From Hyphomicrobiales bacterium (GTDB lineage Bacteria > Pseudomonadota > Alphaproteobacteria > Rhizobiales > Aestuariivirgaceae), in NCBI GenBank assembly GCA_027031305.1, contig JALVRJ010000075.1:1-6478 (forward strand): a DNA stretch of 6,478 nucleotides, written 5' to 3'. Made by a program: the position numbers and the translations under genes. The notes below the pieces were generated by a model. That model made no database searches, was not told where the DNA came from, and saw nothing but the letters and a program-made list of their open reading frames with translations. Shown one piece after another: positions 1-5,091 of this stretch (its first letter is position 1; each line of letters begins with the position of its first letter).

Positions 1-50
1 ATTCCTGAGAAAGCATCTAACCGGCCTTCCCAGCGTCTCAGGATTACCTG

Positions 51-82
51 TCACCCCGGCGGAAGCCGGGGTCTCGTGCCGC
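51..82 (+). repeat. REP-like palindromic unit, copy 1
   Basis: The core is a perfect hairpin: CCCCGGC (54-60), loop GGAA, GCCGGGG (65-71), followed by TCTCGTGCCG. The same unit appears in reverse orientation at 97-129, and the differences between the two copies keep the stem paired. Palindromes of this kind (GTCA-stem-GCCGG-TCT) are common dispersed intergenic repeats in proteobacteria and often follow gene 3' ends. Here it lies about 115-145 bases beyond the stop of the LOG-family gene, so the pair may help end or stabilise that transcript; this role is inferred. Confidence 0.75.
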
Positions 83-96
83 CAACGCAGGAGCCT

Positions 97-130
97 CCCG
101 CATGAGATTCCGGCTTTCGCCGGAATGACG
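97..130 (-). repeat. REP-like palindromic unit, copy 2 (inverted)
   Basis: The core is a perfect 8-bp hairpin: ATTCCGGC (107-114), loop TTTC, GCCGGAAT (119-126). Read on the minus strand it runs GTCATTCCGGCGAAAGCCGG then AATCTCATGCGG, which aligns without gaps to copy 1. The two copies therefore form a head-to-head pair that can also fold into one larger stem. A 10-base piece, GCCGGAATGA, recurs at 139-148 and looks like the remnant of a third copy. It is the first structure met by transcripts leaving the LOG-family gene, about 70 bases past the stop codon. Confidence 0.75.
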
Positions 131-195
131 TGTGAAGGGCCGGAATGAAGAGCTGAATTCGGGCGGGGCGCGGCGTGGTGGGCGGTGTCGGTAAC

Positions 196-1116
196 TCACA
201 CCGCGCCGTTTTTCAGCGGATTGCCTCCGTAGAAGTCGTGGATGGCGGCGACGGCCTCCTCGGCCGTGTCGACGATGGTGAACAGCTCCACGTCCTCGGG
301 GCTGATGTTGCCCCAGTCGACCAGGAAGTCGAAGTCTATCAGCCGGGTCCAGAAGTCCCTGCCGACCAGCACCACGGGCATTTTGCGGCTCTTGCCGGTC
401 TGGATCAGGGTGAGGGTCTTGAACAGCTCGTCCAGCGTGCCGAAACCGCCGGGGAAGATGACCATGGCGATGGAGCGCAGCATGAAGTGCATCTTGCGGA
501 TGGCGAAATAGTGAAAGTCGAAGCACAGTTGCGGGGTGATGTAATGGTTGGGCACCTGCTCGTGCGGCAGGGTGATGTTCAGCCCCACCGAGGGCGCGCC
601 GGCCTCGTAGGCACCGCGATTGGCGGCCTCCATGATGCCCGGGCCGCCGCCTGTCATGACGGCGAGGTCATCGCGCCCGTGCAGCAGGGCGTCGGCGGAA
701 ACGAGCGCGGCGAAGCGACGGGCTTCCTCGTACCAGCGGGATTTTTCCAGGTCGCGCTCGGCTCGCTCCAGGGCGCGCTTGAGCGCCGCGTCCCCGGGGT
801 TGTCCTTCAGCGCCGCGCGAGCCTTGGCCACGCGCTTGAGCGCCACGTCCTCGGGCAGGGTGCGGGCGGAGCCGAAGACCACCACCGTGCGGCGGATGCC
901 GGCCATGCGCATGGCGCGGTCGGGCTTGTGGTATTCCATCATCAGGCGCACGCCACGCAGCTCCGGCAGGCGCAGGTAGTCGGGGTCCTTCCAGGCGACG
1001 CGGTAGCTGGAGGATTCGGCACAAGGATGGTTGTGGATGTCCTCGCCCAACTCGCTCAAGGGGCCAATGCGCATTTCGCCCCCCTCGTTGGTCCTGTCTT
1101 CGTCGTTGTCGCTCAT
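196..1116 (-). CDS. LOG-family (TIGR00730-like) Rossmann-fold protein, 306 aa
   Basis: This is a member of the LOG / 'lysine decarboxylase-like' family. Several characterised members hydrolyse cytokinin or nucleoside 5'-monophosphates at the N-glycosidic bond; the substrate of this one is unknown. Visible motifs are TGGGPGIMEAANRG (155-168), the Arg-Lys of AIRKMHF (207-208) and the signature PGGFGTLDE (222-230), which together form the nucleotide site and carry the catalytic Arg and Glu. The protein is longer than plant-type LOG (about 200 aa). It has about 75 extra N-terminal residues and a charged, probably helical stretch at 88-135 between the first Rossmann strand (VVVFGSA, 78-84) and the GGGPG motif, as in the longer bacterial subgroup. 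The start at 1116 is preceded by GAGGGA at good spacing; the open frame continues upstream into sodB and is discarded there. It sits 110 bases after sodB on the same strand and may be read through from it. The family call is firm and the substrate open. Confidence 0.9.
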   Translation of the reverse strand: MSDNDEDRTNEGGEMRIGPLSELGEDIHNHPCAESSSYRVAWKDPDYLRLPELRGVRLMMEYHKPDRAMRMAGIRRTVVVFGSARTLPEDVALKRVAKARAALKDNPGDAALKRALERAERDLEKSRWYEEARRFAALVSADALLHGRDDLAVMTGGGPGIMEAANRGAYEAGAPSVGLNITLPHEQVPNHYITPQLCFDFHYFAIRKMHFMLRSIAMVIFPGGFGTLDELFKTLTLIQTGKSRKMPVVLVGRDFWTRLIDFDFLVDWGNISPEDVELFTIVDTAEEAVAAIHDFYGGNPLKNGAV

Positions 1117-1156
1117 GGATCGTTTCCCTCGCGTTTGTGGCGGCGGCGGAAATGCA

Positions 1157-1188
1157 TTGCGCCAATGGCCCGGGAGCCATTGGCGCAA
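1157..1188 (-). terminator. 13-bp perfect hairpin between sodB and the LOG-family gene
   Basis: TTGCGCCAATGGC (1157-1169) pairs perfectly with GCCATTGGCGCAA (1176-1188) around a 6-base loop. It begins 38 bases past the sodB stop codon. In the direction of sodB transcription the stem is preceded by a run of five T and followed by TGCATTTCC, so the U-tract is poor. A partial terminator, or a stabilising 3' end that allows some read-through into the LOG-family gene, fits better than a strong stop. The hairpin is certain from sequence; its role is inferred. Confidence 0.55.
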
Positions 1189-1226
1189 AAACGCGTGAAA
1201 TTGCAAGAGGAGAGGCGCTCGACTGA

Positions 1227-1832
1227 TTACAGCGCCTTTTCCAGGTTGGCTTCGGCGAACTCCCAATTGGCGAGGTGATCGACGAAGACCTCCAGGAATT
1301 TCGGGCGCAGGTTGCGGTAGTCGATGTAGTAGGCGTGCTCCCACACGTCGCAGCAGATGATGGGCTGCGCATCGTGCACGAAGGGGTTCTCGGCGTTCGG
1401 TGTCTTCATGATCTCCAGCTTGCCGTCCTTCGCCACCAGCCAGGCCCATCCCGAACCGAACTGGGTGACGCCGGCGTTGATGAACTCCTCGCGGAACTTG
1501 TCGAAGCCGCCGAAAGCGTCGTTGATGGCCGCTTCCAGCTTGCCAGGCAACTTCGAGCCTCCGCCGCCGGGCTTCATGCCGTCGAAGAAGAAGGTGTGGT
1601 TGAACACCTGTGCGGCGTTGTTGAACAGCCCCGGGTTCTTGCCGAAGCTTTCGCGGATGATGGTCAGCTCGTCGGCGTCCTCCAGGCCAGAGCCGGGCAG
1701 CAGCTTGTTGGCGTTTGCGACGTAGGCGGCGTGGTGCTTGTCGTGGTGATATTCCAGCGTCTCGGCCGACATGTGCGGCTCCAGCGCGTCGTAGGCATAG
1801 GGCAGATCGGGCAGCTTGAATTCGTAGGCCAT
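1227..1832 (-). CDS. sodB: Superoxide dismutase, Fe-type (SodB)
   Basis: This cytoplasmic enzyme dismutates superoxide to hydrogen peroxide and oxygen. The 201 residues match the usual length of the Fe/Mn SOD family and begin MAYEFKLPDLPYAYDALEPH. The four metal ligands are visible: His29 (EYHHDKHH), His79 (VFNHTF), and Asp162 and His166 in DVWEHAYYIDYRN. The gate tyrosine is Tyr37. The Fe-type assignment rests on Gln75 in NNAAQ of the N-terminal half, with Ala (NAENP, 146-150) where Mn enzymes carry their glutamine; cambialistic activity cannot be excluded. There is no signal peptide. The start at 1832 follows AAGGGAG at 8-base spacing; an in-frame upstream ATG at 1901 would add 23 residues unlike the family and is rejected. 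Cys160-Cys161, just before the metal-binding DVWEH motif, is a minor oddity. The upstream region contains a palindrome and direct repeats that may be control sites. Confidence 0.97.
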   Translation of the reverse strand: MAYEFKLPDLPYAYDALEPHMSAETLEYHHDKHHAAYVANANKLLPGSGLEDADELTIIRESFGKNPGLFNNAAQVFNHTFFFDGMKPGGGGSKLPGKLEAAINDAFGGFDKFREEFINAGVTQFGSGWAWLVAKDGKLEIMKTPNAENPFVHDAQPIICCDVWEHAYYIDYRNLRPKFLEVFVDHLANWEFAEANLEKAL

Positions 1833-1862
1833 GGTCGTTTCTCCCTTGAGGATTCGCGATTG

Positions 1863-1896
1863 TTCAATGCATTTTTCAATGCGCGTCACGACGCGC
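1863..1896 (-). promoter_or_regulatory. Candidate sodB operator: phased direct repeats plus palindrome
   Basis: Two exact copies of TTCAATGC (1863-1870 and 1875-1882) are 12 bases apart, about one helical turn. They run directly into the perfect inverted repeat GCGCGTC-AC-GACGCGC (1881-1896). The cluster lies 31-64 bases before the sodB start codon, where a promoter or its operator would be expected. I could not place convincing -35 and -10 boxes, and it matches no regulator motif I can name. The repeats are directly visible and the function is inferred. Confidence 0.4.
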
Positions 1897-1901
1897 AACA
1901 C

Positions 1902-1935
1902 CCCGCCCGCGCCGAGTGGCGCGGAGGCGGGCGGG
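1902..1935 (-). terminator. GC-rich imperfect hairpin between cpaA and sodB
   Basis: CCGCGCC pairs with GGCGCGG around the 4-base loop GAGT, and the stem continues after a two-base bulge with CCCGC/GCGGG. It lies about 160 bases past the cpaA stop and 70 bases before the sodB start. On the minus strand it is followed by TGTTGCGCG, not a U-tract, so it is either a weak terminator for cpaA transcripts or a structure in the sodB leader. The rest of 1833-2094 holds no supportable gene; a 6-bp stem (2048-2053 with 2068-2073) just after cpaA has no T-run either. Confidence 0.35.
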
Positions 1936-2094
1936 ATTGCGCCGATTCCAGCTGGCTGTAGCCGCTATCAGGGTAGAGGCTGAGTCGATATTCGCCAAGC
2001 GGCATGTTTCCACACGATGGAAGAGCTGGTGAATGAGCAGCGTTGCCGCCGGGCAGTGCAAGAGCCACCCGGCAGATCGAGAGGCCGCCATGCA

Positions 2095-2619
2095 TCAGCC
2101 CACCAGCAGCGTTTTCCACCAACTGAGCGTGTAGGCGTAGATGCCGCCGGCGGCGATGGCGGCGCCATAGGGAAGCTTGACGTGATAGGACATGACCTTG
2201 CGCAGGGTGGCGTCGCCCTGCATCCACACGCCGTATTCGATTTGCAGGATGCGCCAGCCCCACATGATGATGGCCAGCACGCCACCGGCGAGCGCGATCA
2301 TGACCGCATAGTCCGGCAAATGCTGCCAGTCAATCCAGATGGCGCTGGCGGCGATCATCTTGGCGTCGCCGCCGCCGAACTTGCCGGCCGGGGTGAGCAT
2401 GAAGGCGACGAACATGATGCCGAAAACGGTGGCGAAGCCGACGAGGTGCCACAGGAAGACATCCCACGGCATTCCGAGCAGCAGCGCCACCGGGAAAAAA
2501 CTGCCGAAAATGGCCAGGTTCAGCCAGTTGGGGATGCGATAATGGCGAAAATCATTGAGCGCCGCGTAAAGCGCCAGCGCGGGGTAAACCGCCAGCAAGA
2601 GCATGGTAAGATACGACAT
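2095..2619 (-). CDS. cpaA: CpaA-type prepilin peptidase (A24 family)
   Basis: This inner-membrane aspartyl protease removes the short leader of Flp/Tad-type prepilins. The 174-residue protein is the compact CpaA/TadV form without the N-terminal methyltransferase domain of PilD. The two catalytic aspartates are clear: Asp23 in LNDFRHYRIPN and Asp85 in KFGGGDAK. Other family marks are the RIPN segment after the first helix and VKLPYGAAIAAGG at 147-159 before the last helix. About six hydrophobic segments span the protein (roughly 4-21, 33-50, 57-76, 88-100, 104-121, 150-170). The start at 2619 has GAAGGTGA just upstream. Its probable substrate, the Flp pilin at 4423-4581, lies upstream on the same strand with the PAP2 gene in between; a hairpin after that gene suggests cpaA is partly or wholly transcribed on its own. 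No other tad/cpa assembly gene is in the window. Confidence 0.93.
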   Translation of the reverse strand: MSYLTMLLLAVYPALALYAALNDFRHYRIPNWLNLAIFGSFFPVALLLGMPWDVFLWHLVGFATVFGIMFVAFMLTPAGKFGGGDAKMIAASAIWIDWQHLPDYAVMIALAGGVLAIIMWGWRILQIEYGVWMQGDATLRKVMSYHVKLPYGAAIAAGGIYAYTLSWWKTLLVG

Positions 2620-2739
2620 CGGTCACCTTCACTCACTCATTCGTCATCCTTCGCCTGCCTTCCGTCGCCGGAATGCACGCCGATCAATGGCGATCTCCTC
2701 GCCGCCCTTCCCCATCAACACTGTCAGACAAGCGTGAAA

Positions 2740-2756
2740 GCCGGGTAAAGCCCGGC
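2740..2756 (-). terminator. Hairpin directly after the PAP2 gene
   Basis: GCCGGG (2740-2745) pairs with CCCGGC (2751-2756) around a 5-base loop. It begins one base beyond the PAP2 TAG stop (2758-2760). On the minus strand it is followed by TTTCACGCTTGTCT, a modest T-rich stretch, so an intrinsic terminator is plausible but the six-pair stem is short. The remaining bases up to cpaA (2620-2739) hold only the cpaA leader and no gene I can support. Confidence 0.5.
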
Positions 2757-2757
2757 A

Positions 2758-3918
2758 CTATTTTTGTCCTGTCGCGTCAAGGCGCTCCTGCATGACCACC
2801 AGGCGCCGCATGGCCTCACGGCCCATGATCCAGCGCGCCAACGGCCCGGCCAACCACCAGCAGGCCAAGGCAATGGCTATGCCGGCATAGGCATCCACGG
2901 CATAGTGCCAGCCCAGCCACACGGAGCCAATGGCGATCATGAAAGCATAGATGGTCATCAACCAGCCGGCGAGACGGCCATGTCTCCACGCCAGCAACGC
3001 CATGAGCGTGGCTTGCGCGTTATGCATGGAGGGAAAGGCGGAAATGCCCCCCAGCGTCACATCTTGCGCCTGGTATCCCTTCCACAGCATTTCCTGCGTT
3101 TCCAGCGCCCATACCGGCACGATCTGCGCCACGGCGTGTAGATGGGCCATCAGGGGCGCATAAGGATCGGGCGAGAGCGCGAGACGGGCGTAGTAGGCCG
3201 GACCGGCGGACGAGAAAATCGTCGCCAAGATGTTGCCGCCGATGACCCAGCTCATCAGGAAGGCTACCAGAAAACGGATGGAATCCTCGCCAGGCCTGCG
3301 CTGCAAGGCCACCCACAACAAGGAACCGACCGACAGGAAGAACCAGAAATTGTAAAGGAAATTGATCATGAAGGTGGCGGGAACGGAATGCAGGAAAGGC
3401 TCCAGCCAGCGCCATGGATCCACGCCGCCATGCAGGGCCCTGTCCAGGCGCATGAACGTTTCGTCCCATGCAAAGGGGTTGACGAAGGGAATGTTCCCCT
3501 TGGCCACGGCGAAGGCCTGGAGAAAGATGGAAAGAAGGGGAAATACGATCACCAATGACAACAGCCGGGCCGGGTTGAAGATGATGACCCTGGCCTCTTG
3601 CCACAAACGCCGGATGGGGCTTGCGGGGAAACCCTGCCTTGCGTAGACGGCCAGCCTGAAAATGACGAACATGGGAATGGCGCCCGCCGCCAGCGTGGCC
3701 AGCAACTGGATGATGCCGTCCGCCCCGAATGCATTTTCCCCCTGCACGGGCAGAAGGGTGCCCACCAGCACGGCATAGGCGACCACGAAGATGATAATGG
3801 GCAGCCAGGCGCGAACGCCTTGCGCCAGTATGGCGACAAGCGCGAGCGCGCGGTCCGCCAGATGCCTTTCAGTGCTGAAAGTGTCTCCGCCTGAAACGAT
3901 CAGCCTTTCCTGTCGCAT
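2758..3918 (-). CDS. PAP2-superfamily membrane phosphatase/transferase, 386 aa
   Basis: This is an integral membrane protein with the C-terminal catalytic part of the PAP2 superfamily, of the type also seen in Aur1/inositol-phosphorylceramide-synthase-like proteins (PAP2_3). The catalytic marks are SAFPSMHNA (293-301, with His299 in the PSxH motif) and WLGWHYAVDAYAG (334-346, with His338 as probable nucleophile and Asp342). SSAGPAYYARL at 236-246 is a further conserved-looking loop. The classical KxxxxxxRP motif is not evident, as is usual in this branch. About seven or eight hydrophobic segments are visible, including 38-55, 68-90, 117-137, 182-204, 215-236, 318-335 and 343-360. A cytoplasmic charged N-terminus (1-36) and C-terminus (362-386) are inferred. 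Members hydrolyse or transfer lipid phosphate head groups, and I cannot tell which substrate applies here. The start at 3918 is chosen because GAGGAGAGG precedes it; ATGs at 3942, 3954 and 4008 also keep frame but lack a site this good. Confidence 0.88.
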   Translation of the reverse strand: MRQERLIVSGGDTFSTERHLADRALALVAILAQGVRAWLPIIIFVVAYAVLVGTLLPVQGENAFGADGIIQLLATLAAGAIPMFVIFRLAVYARQGFPASPIRRLWQEARVIIFNPARLLSLVIVFPLLSIFLQAFAVAKGNIPFVNPFAWDETFMRLDRALHGGVDPWRWLEPFLHSVPATFMINFLYNFWFFLSVGSLLWVALQRRPGEDSIRFLVAFLMSWVIGGNILATIFSSAGPAYYARLALSPDPYAPLMAHLHAVAQIVPVWALETQEMLWKGYQAQDVTLGGISAFPSMHNAQATLMALLAWRHGRLAGWLMTIYAFMIAIGSVWLGWHYAVDAYAGIAIALACWWLAGPLARWIMGREAMRRLVVMQERLDATGQK

Positions 3919-3924
3919 CGCCAG

Positions 3925-3933
3925 CCTCTCCTC
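3925..3933 (-). promoter_or_regulatory. Ribosome binding site deciding the PAP2 start
   Basis: Read on the minus strand this is GAGGAGAGG, followed by six bases and then ATG at 3918. It would lie inside the coding region if the ATG at 3942 were used, where it encodes Glu-Glu-Arg. The strong complementarity to the 16S 3' end favours 3918, but homolog alignment could still move the start upstream. Confidence 0.55.
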
Positions 3934-4160
3934 AGGATTCATTGCTGGCCGCATGAAGCCATATTCCGGTTGCCATAGGATTAAGGTGCTGACGCATGGC
4001 GCAAGCATCGGTCAGGAGCAGTCCGCGACCACCAATGCACGCCTTCCGCCTCCAACGGACAATGCTCCGTCAGGCCTCGTGCCCGTGAAATCCGTTGGTT
4101 GTTCTCGAGCATACATTGTGCCGGCTTGAGCGGATGAAATCGCCGCCGCAATTCGGCGCC

Positions 4161-4191
4161 ATGCATTCAGAGACATGATACCAGAATGCAT
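4161..4191. repeat. Inverted repeat ATGCATTC / GAATGCAT
   Basis: Two perfect 8-base arms, ATGCATTC (4161-4168) and GAATGCAT (4184-4191), are separated by 15 bases. The spacing and AT-richer composition are typical of an operator or of a small hairpin. The right arm belongs to the 12-mer AATGCATAAAGA (4185-4196), which recurs exactly at 4781-4792 between flp and regA. The function is unknown; it could be a regulator site upstream of the PAP2 gene. Confidence 0.5.
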
Positions 4192-4207
4192 AAAGAACCA
4201 CGCAGAA

Positions 4208-4270
4208 GCCCCGCGCCCCCGCCCAACCCCCAAATCATGAAAAACAAGGGCTTTGGCGGGGGCGCGGGGC
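4208..4270. repeat. Long GC hairpin, 16-bp perfect stem
   Basis: GCCCCGCGCCCCCGCC (4208-4223) pairs without a mismatch with GGCGGGGGCGCGGGGC (4255-4270). The stem continues inward with AA/TT and CCC/GGG, interrupted by two single mismatches, and leaves a 17-base A-rich terminal loop (4231-4247). It is by far the strongest secondary structure in the window. It sits 152 bases past the flp stop, downstream of a separate flp terminator, and 290 bases before the PAP2 start. It could be a backup terminator, a dispersed palindromic element or part of a structured RNA; the sequence alone does not decide. Confidence 0.7.
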
Positions 4271-4276
4271 GGTTTG

Positions 4277-4304
4277 TACCGGTCAGCCTTTGTGCAAGCC
4301 GGTA
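4277..4304 (-). repeat. Weak inverted repeat TACCGG / CCGGTA
   Basis: TACCGG (4277-4282) and CCGGTA (4299-4304) flank a 16-base spacer. Read on the minus strand, GTCATACCGGCTTG resembles the edge of the GTCA-xxCCGGC palindromes at the left end of the window, so this may be a degenerate relative. The arms are only six bases, and the relationship is a guess. Confidence 0.25.
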
Positions 4305-4368
4305 TGACAAGGACCACCCGGATGAATGCCAAGATCCTTCATGCAGGCCTGACAAGCACAAACAGAAA

Positions 4369-4398
4369 CTCCCCTGCCGGCAATGGCCGACAGGGGAG
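4369..4398 (-). terminator. Intrinsic terminator of flp
   Basis: CTCCCCTG (4369-4376) pairs with CAGGGGAG (4391-4398). After one C-A mismatch the stem continues with CGGC/GCCG around an AATG loop. On the minus strand it is followed by TTTCTGTTTGTG, a T-rich tail. It starts 24 bases past the flp stop. A second small hairpin, CCACGC-TT-GCGTGG (4408-4421), lies between the stop and the terminator. Flp is thus probably transcribed as a single-gene unit, as expected for an abundant pilin. Confidence 0.75.
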
Positions 4399-4422
4399 AA
4401 GACGTTTCCACGCTTGCGTGGA

Positions 4423-4581
4423 TTACATCTTGCTCGCCACGCTGTTGAACGTCGTGGAGATCTTCGACTTGATGGTCGGCATCACGGCGACCAGCGCCAG
4501 GCCGGTGGCGGCCACGATCAGGCCATACTCGATGGCGGTGGCACCGGACTCATCCTTGAAAAAGCGAGCAACCTTGTTCAT
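4423..4581 (-). CDS. flp: Flp-type (type IVb) pilin precursor, 52 aa
   Basis: This is the major subunit of Flp/Tad pili, thin fibres used for surface attachment. The 52 residues begin MNKVARFFKDESGATAIEYG and contain the Flp cleavage signature G-ATAIEY. The prepilin peptidase would cut after Gly13, leaving a mature pilin of 39 residues with Glu18 (mature position 5) and Tyr19 conserved. The positively charged leader, hydrophobic helix (about 14-36) and short polar tail (IKSKISTTFNSVASKM) match the family in order and size. AAGGAG sits seven bases before the ATG. A terminator follows 24 bases past the stop. CpaA, the matching peptidase, is encoded 1.8 kb downstream on the same strand. No secretin, CpaE, CpaF or TadB/C genes are in view, so this is either an outlying pilin copy or the edge of a scattered tad system. 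Confidence 0.95.
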   Translation of the reverse strand: MNKVARFFKDESGATAIEYGLIVAATGLALVAVMPTIKSKISTTFNSVASKM

Positions 4582-5091
4582 TTTTCTACTCCTTGCGTTA
4601 CGTTTTCCACTTGCACACTTGGCTTTCGGGCCGCCCCTTCTTGTTCGTGGGGCCGTGCTGCCCTCCAGCCATGGCCCAACATAGGGGGCAGGAATTAAAG
4701 CCGGGTAAAACCATCATTGTGATTTGATCGCATCGGCAAGTTTGCGTGGCGTGGTAAATAAATCATTTCTTTCCCCACCCAATGCATAAAGAGGCAGAAG
4801 AATAGGCGCTACGTATACTTCGATACCGCATACCGAAAAAATGGCGGAGGATATCAGCCGTTTAACGCATAATTTTGGGGTGGGAAGAGCCTGGCCCCGC
4901 CCTTGCAGGGACTTTCATTCCCACATCCGCACGCGTGCGCCGTGACCGCGTTGAAGCTGCTTGCGCGGCGGTGTATGTGTCTTTACTCGAGGGGGCGCAG
5001 GCCAGAAAGCGCCGGAAGAGCGGCGCCGTTTCCGGCAGCGGGGAAAGAAATACGGGACGCGGCGCGTGGCAGAGCATGGAGGAGGCGTGTC
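4582..5091. other. Divergent intergenic region, flp / regA
   Basis: These 510 bases separate two oppositely transcribed genes and must hold both promoters. Visible items are a GCCCC/GGGGC pairing (4633-4637 with 4649-4653) in the presumed flp leader; AAAGCCGGGTAAA (4697-4709), also present at 2737-2749; an AT-rich stretch (4751-4775); the 12-mer AATGCATAAAGA (4781-4792); and tandem ATACCG copies (4823-4828, 4830-4835). A weak candidate for the regA promoter is TTGAAG (4951-4956), a 17-base spacer and TATGTG (4974-4979). Open frames reaching from here into regA are not supported as coding. No RNA gene was recognised. Confidence 0.5.
4781..4792. repeat. 12-mer AATGCATAAAGA, second copy
   Basis: This is identical to bases 4185-4196, where it forms the right arm of an inverted repeat upstream of the PAP2 gene. 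Here it stands alone, about 200 bases upstream of the flp start and 300 bases upstream of regA. It could be a shared regulator half-site or chance; a longer consensus cannot be drawn from two copies. Confidence 0.35.

Larger units (their letters stand above)
3919..4422 (-). other. Palindrome-rich intergenic region, flp to PAP2 gene
   Basis: About 500 bases separate the start of the PAP2 gene from the stop of flp. The side nearest flp contains the flp terminator (4369-4398). The middle contains a weak inverted repeat, the 16-bp hairpin and the ATGCATTC inverted repeat, which are listed separately. The part nearest the PAP2 gene (3919-4140) must contain its promoter if it is transcribed independently, but I see no convincing -35/-10 pair. 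A 106-codon open frame on the minus strand (4332-4012) crosses both palindromes and has no recognisable domain, so I do not call it a gene. Confidence 0.6.

Noticed and set aside
1..45. 8-bp inverted repeat TCCTGAGA (3-10) / TCTCAGGA (36-43)
   Set aside because: The loop is 25 bases and the left edge is cut by the window, so I cannot tell a terminator from chance.
44..526. Minus-strand frame whose tail reads RHSGESRNLM...GFRRGD
   Set aside because: This is the well-known artefact of translating GCCGG-type palindromic repeats; it overlaps the LOG-family gene in another frame.
175..1278. Long plus-strand open frame (367 codons) opposite the LOG-family gene
   Set aside because: It is antisense to a gene with intact family motifs, its product shows no domain, and high GC readily produces such frames.
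1275..1961. Plus-strand open frame opposite sodB (228 codons)
   Set aside because: It is fully antisense to a clear SodB with all metal ligands, and its product has no recognisable features.
2017..2748. Plus-strand open frame opposite cpaA (243 codons)
   Set aside because: It mirrors a gene with both catalytic aspartates, and the translated product is low-complexity in character with no domain.
4012..4332. 106-codon minus-strand frame in the flp-PAP2 gap
   Set aside because: It runs through the 16-bp hairpin and the ATGCATTC inverted repeat, has no clear ribosome site and shows no recognisable domain.
4186..4698. Plus-strand frames opposite flp (170 and 143 codons)
   Set aside because: They are antisense to the Flp pilin, which has a complete cleavage motif, ribosome site and terminator.
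4582..4790. Possible sigma-54 promoter for flp around GCGTGGC
   Set aside because: The spacing and order of GG and GC elements do not fit the -24/-12 consensus on either strand.
4903..5091. N-terminal extension of regA by 63 residues
   Set aside because: The extension is unlike RegA proteins, and the ATG at 5092 has a near-ideal ribosome binding site.
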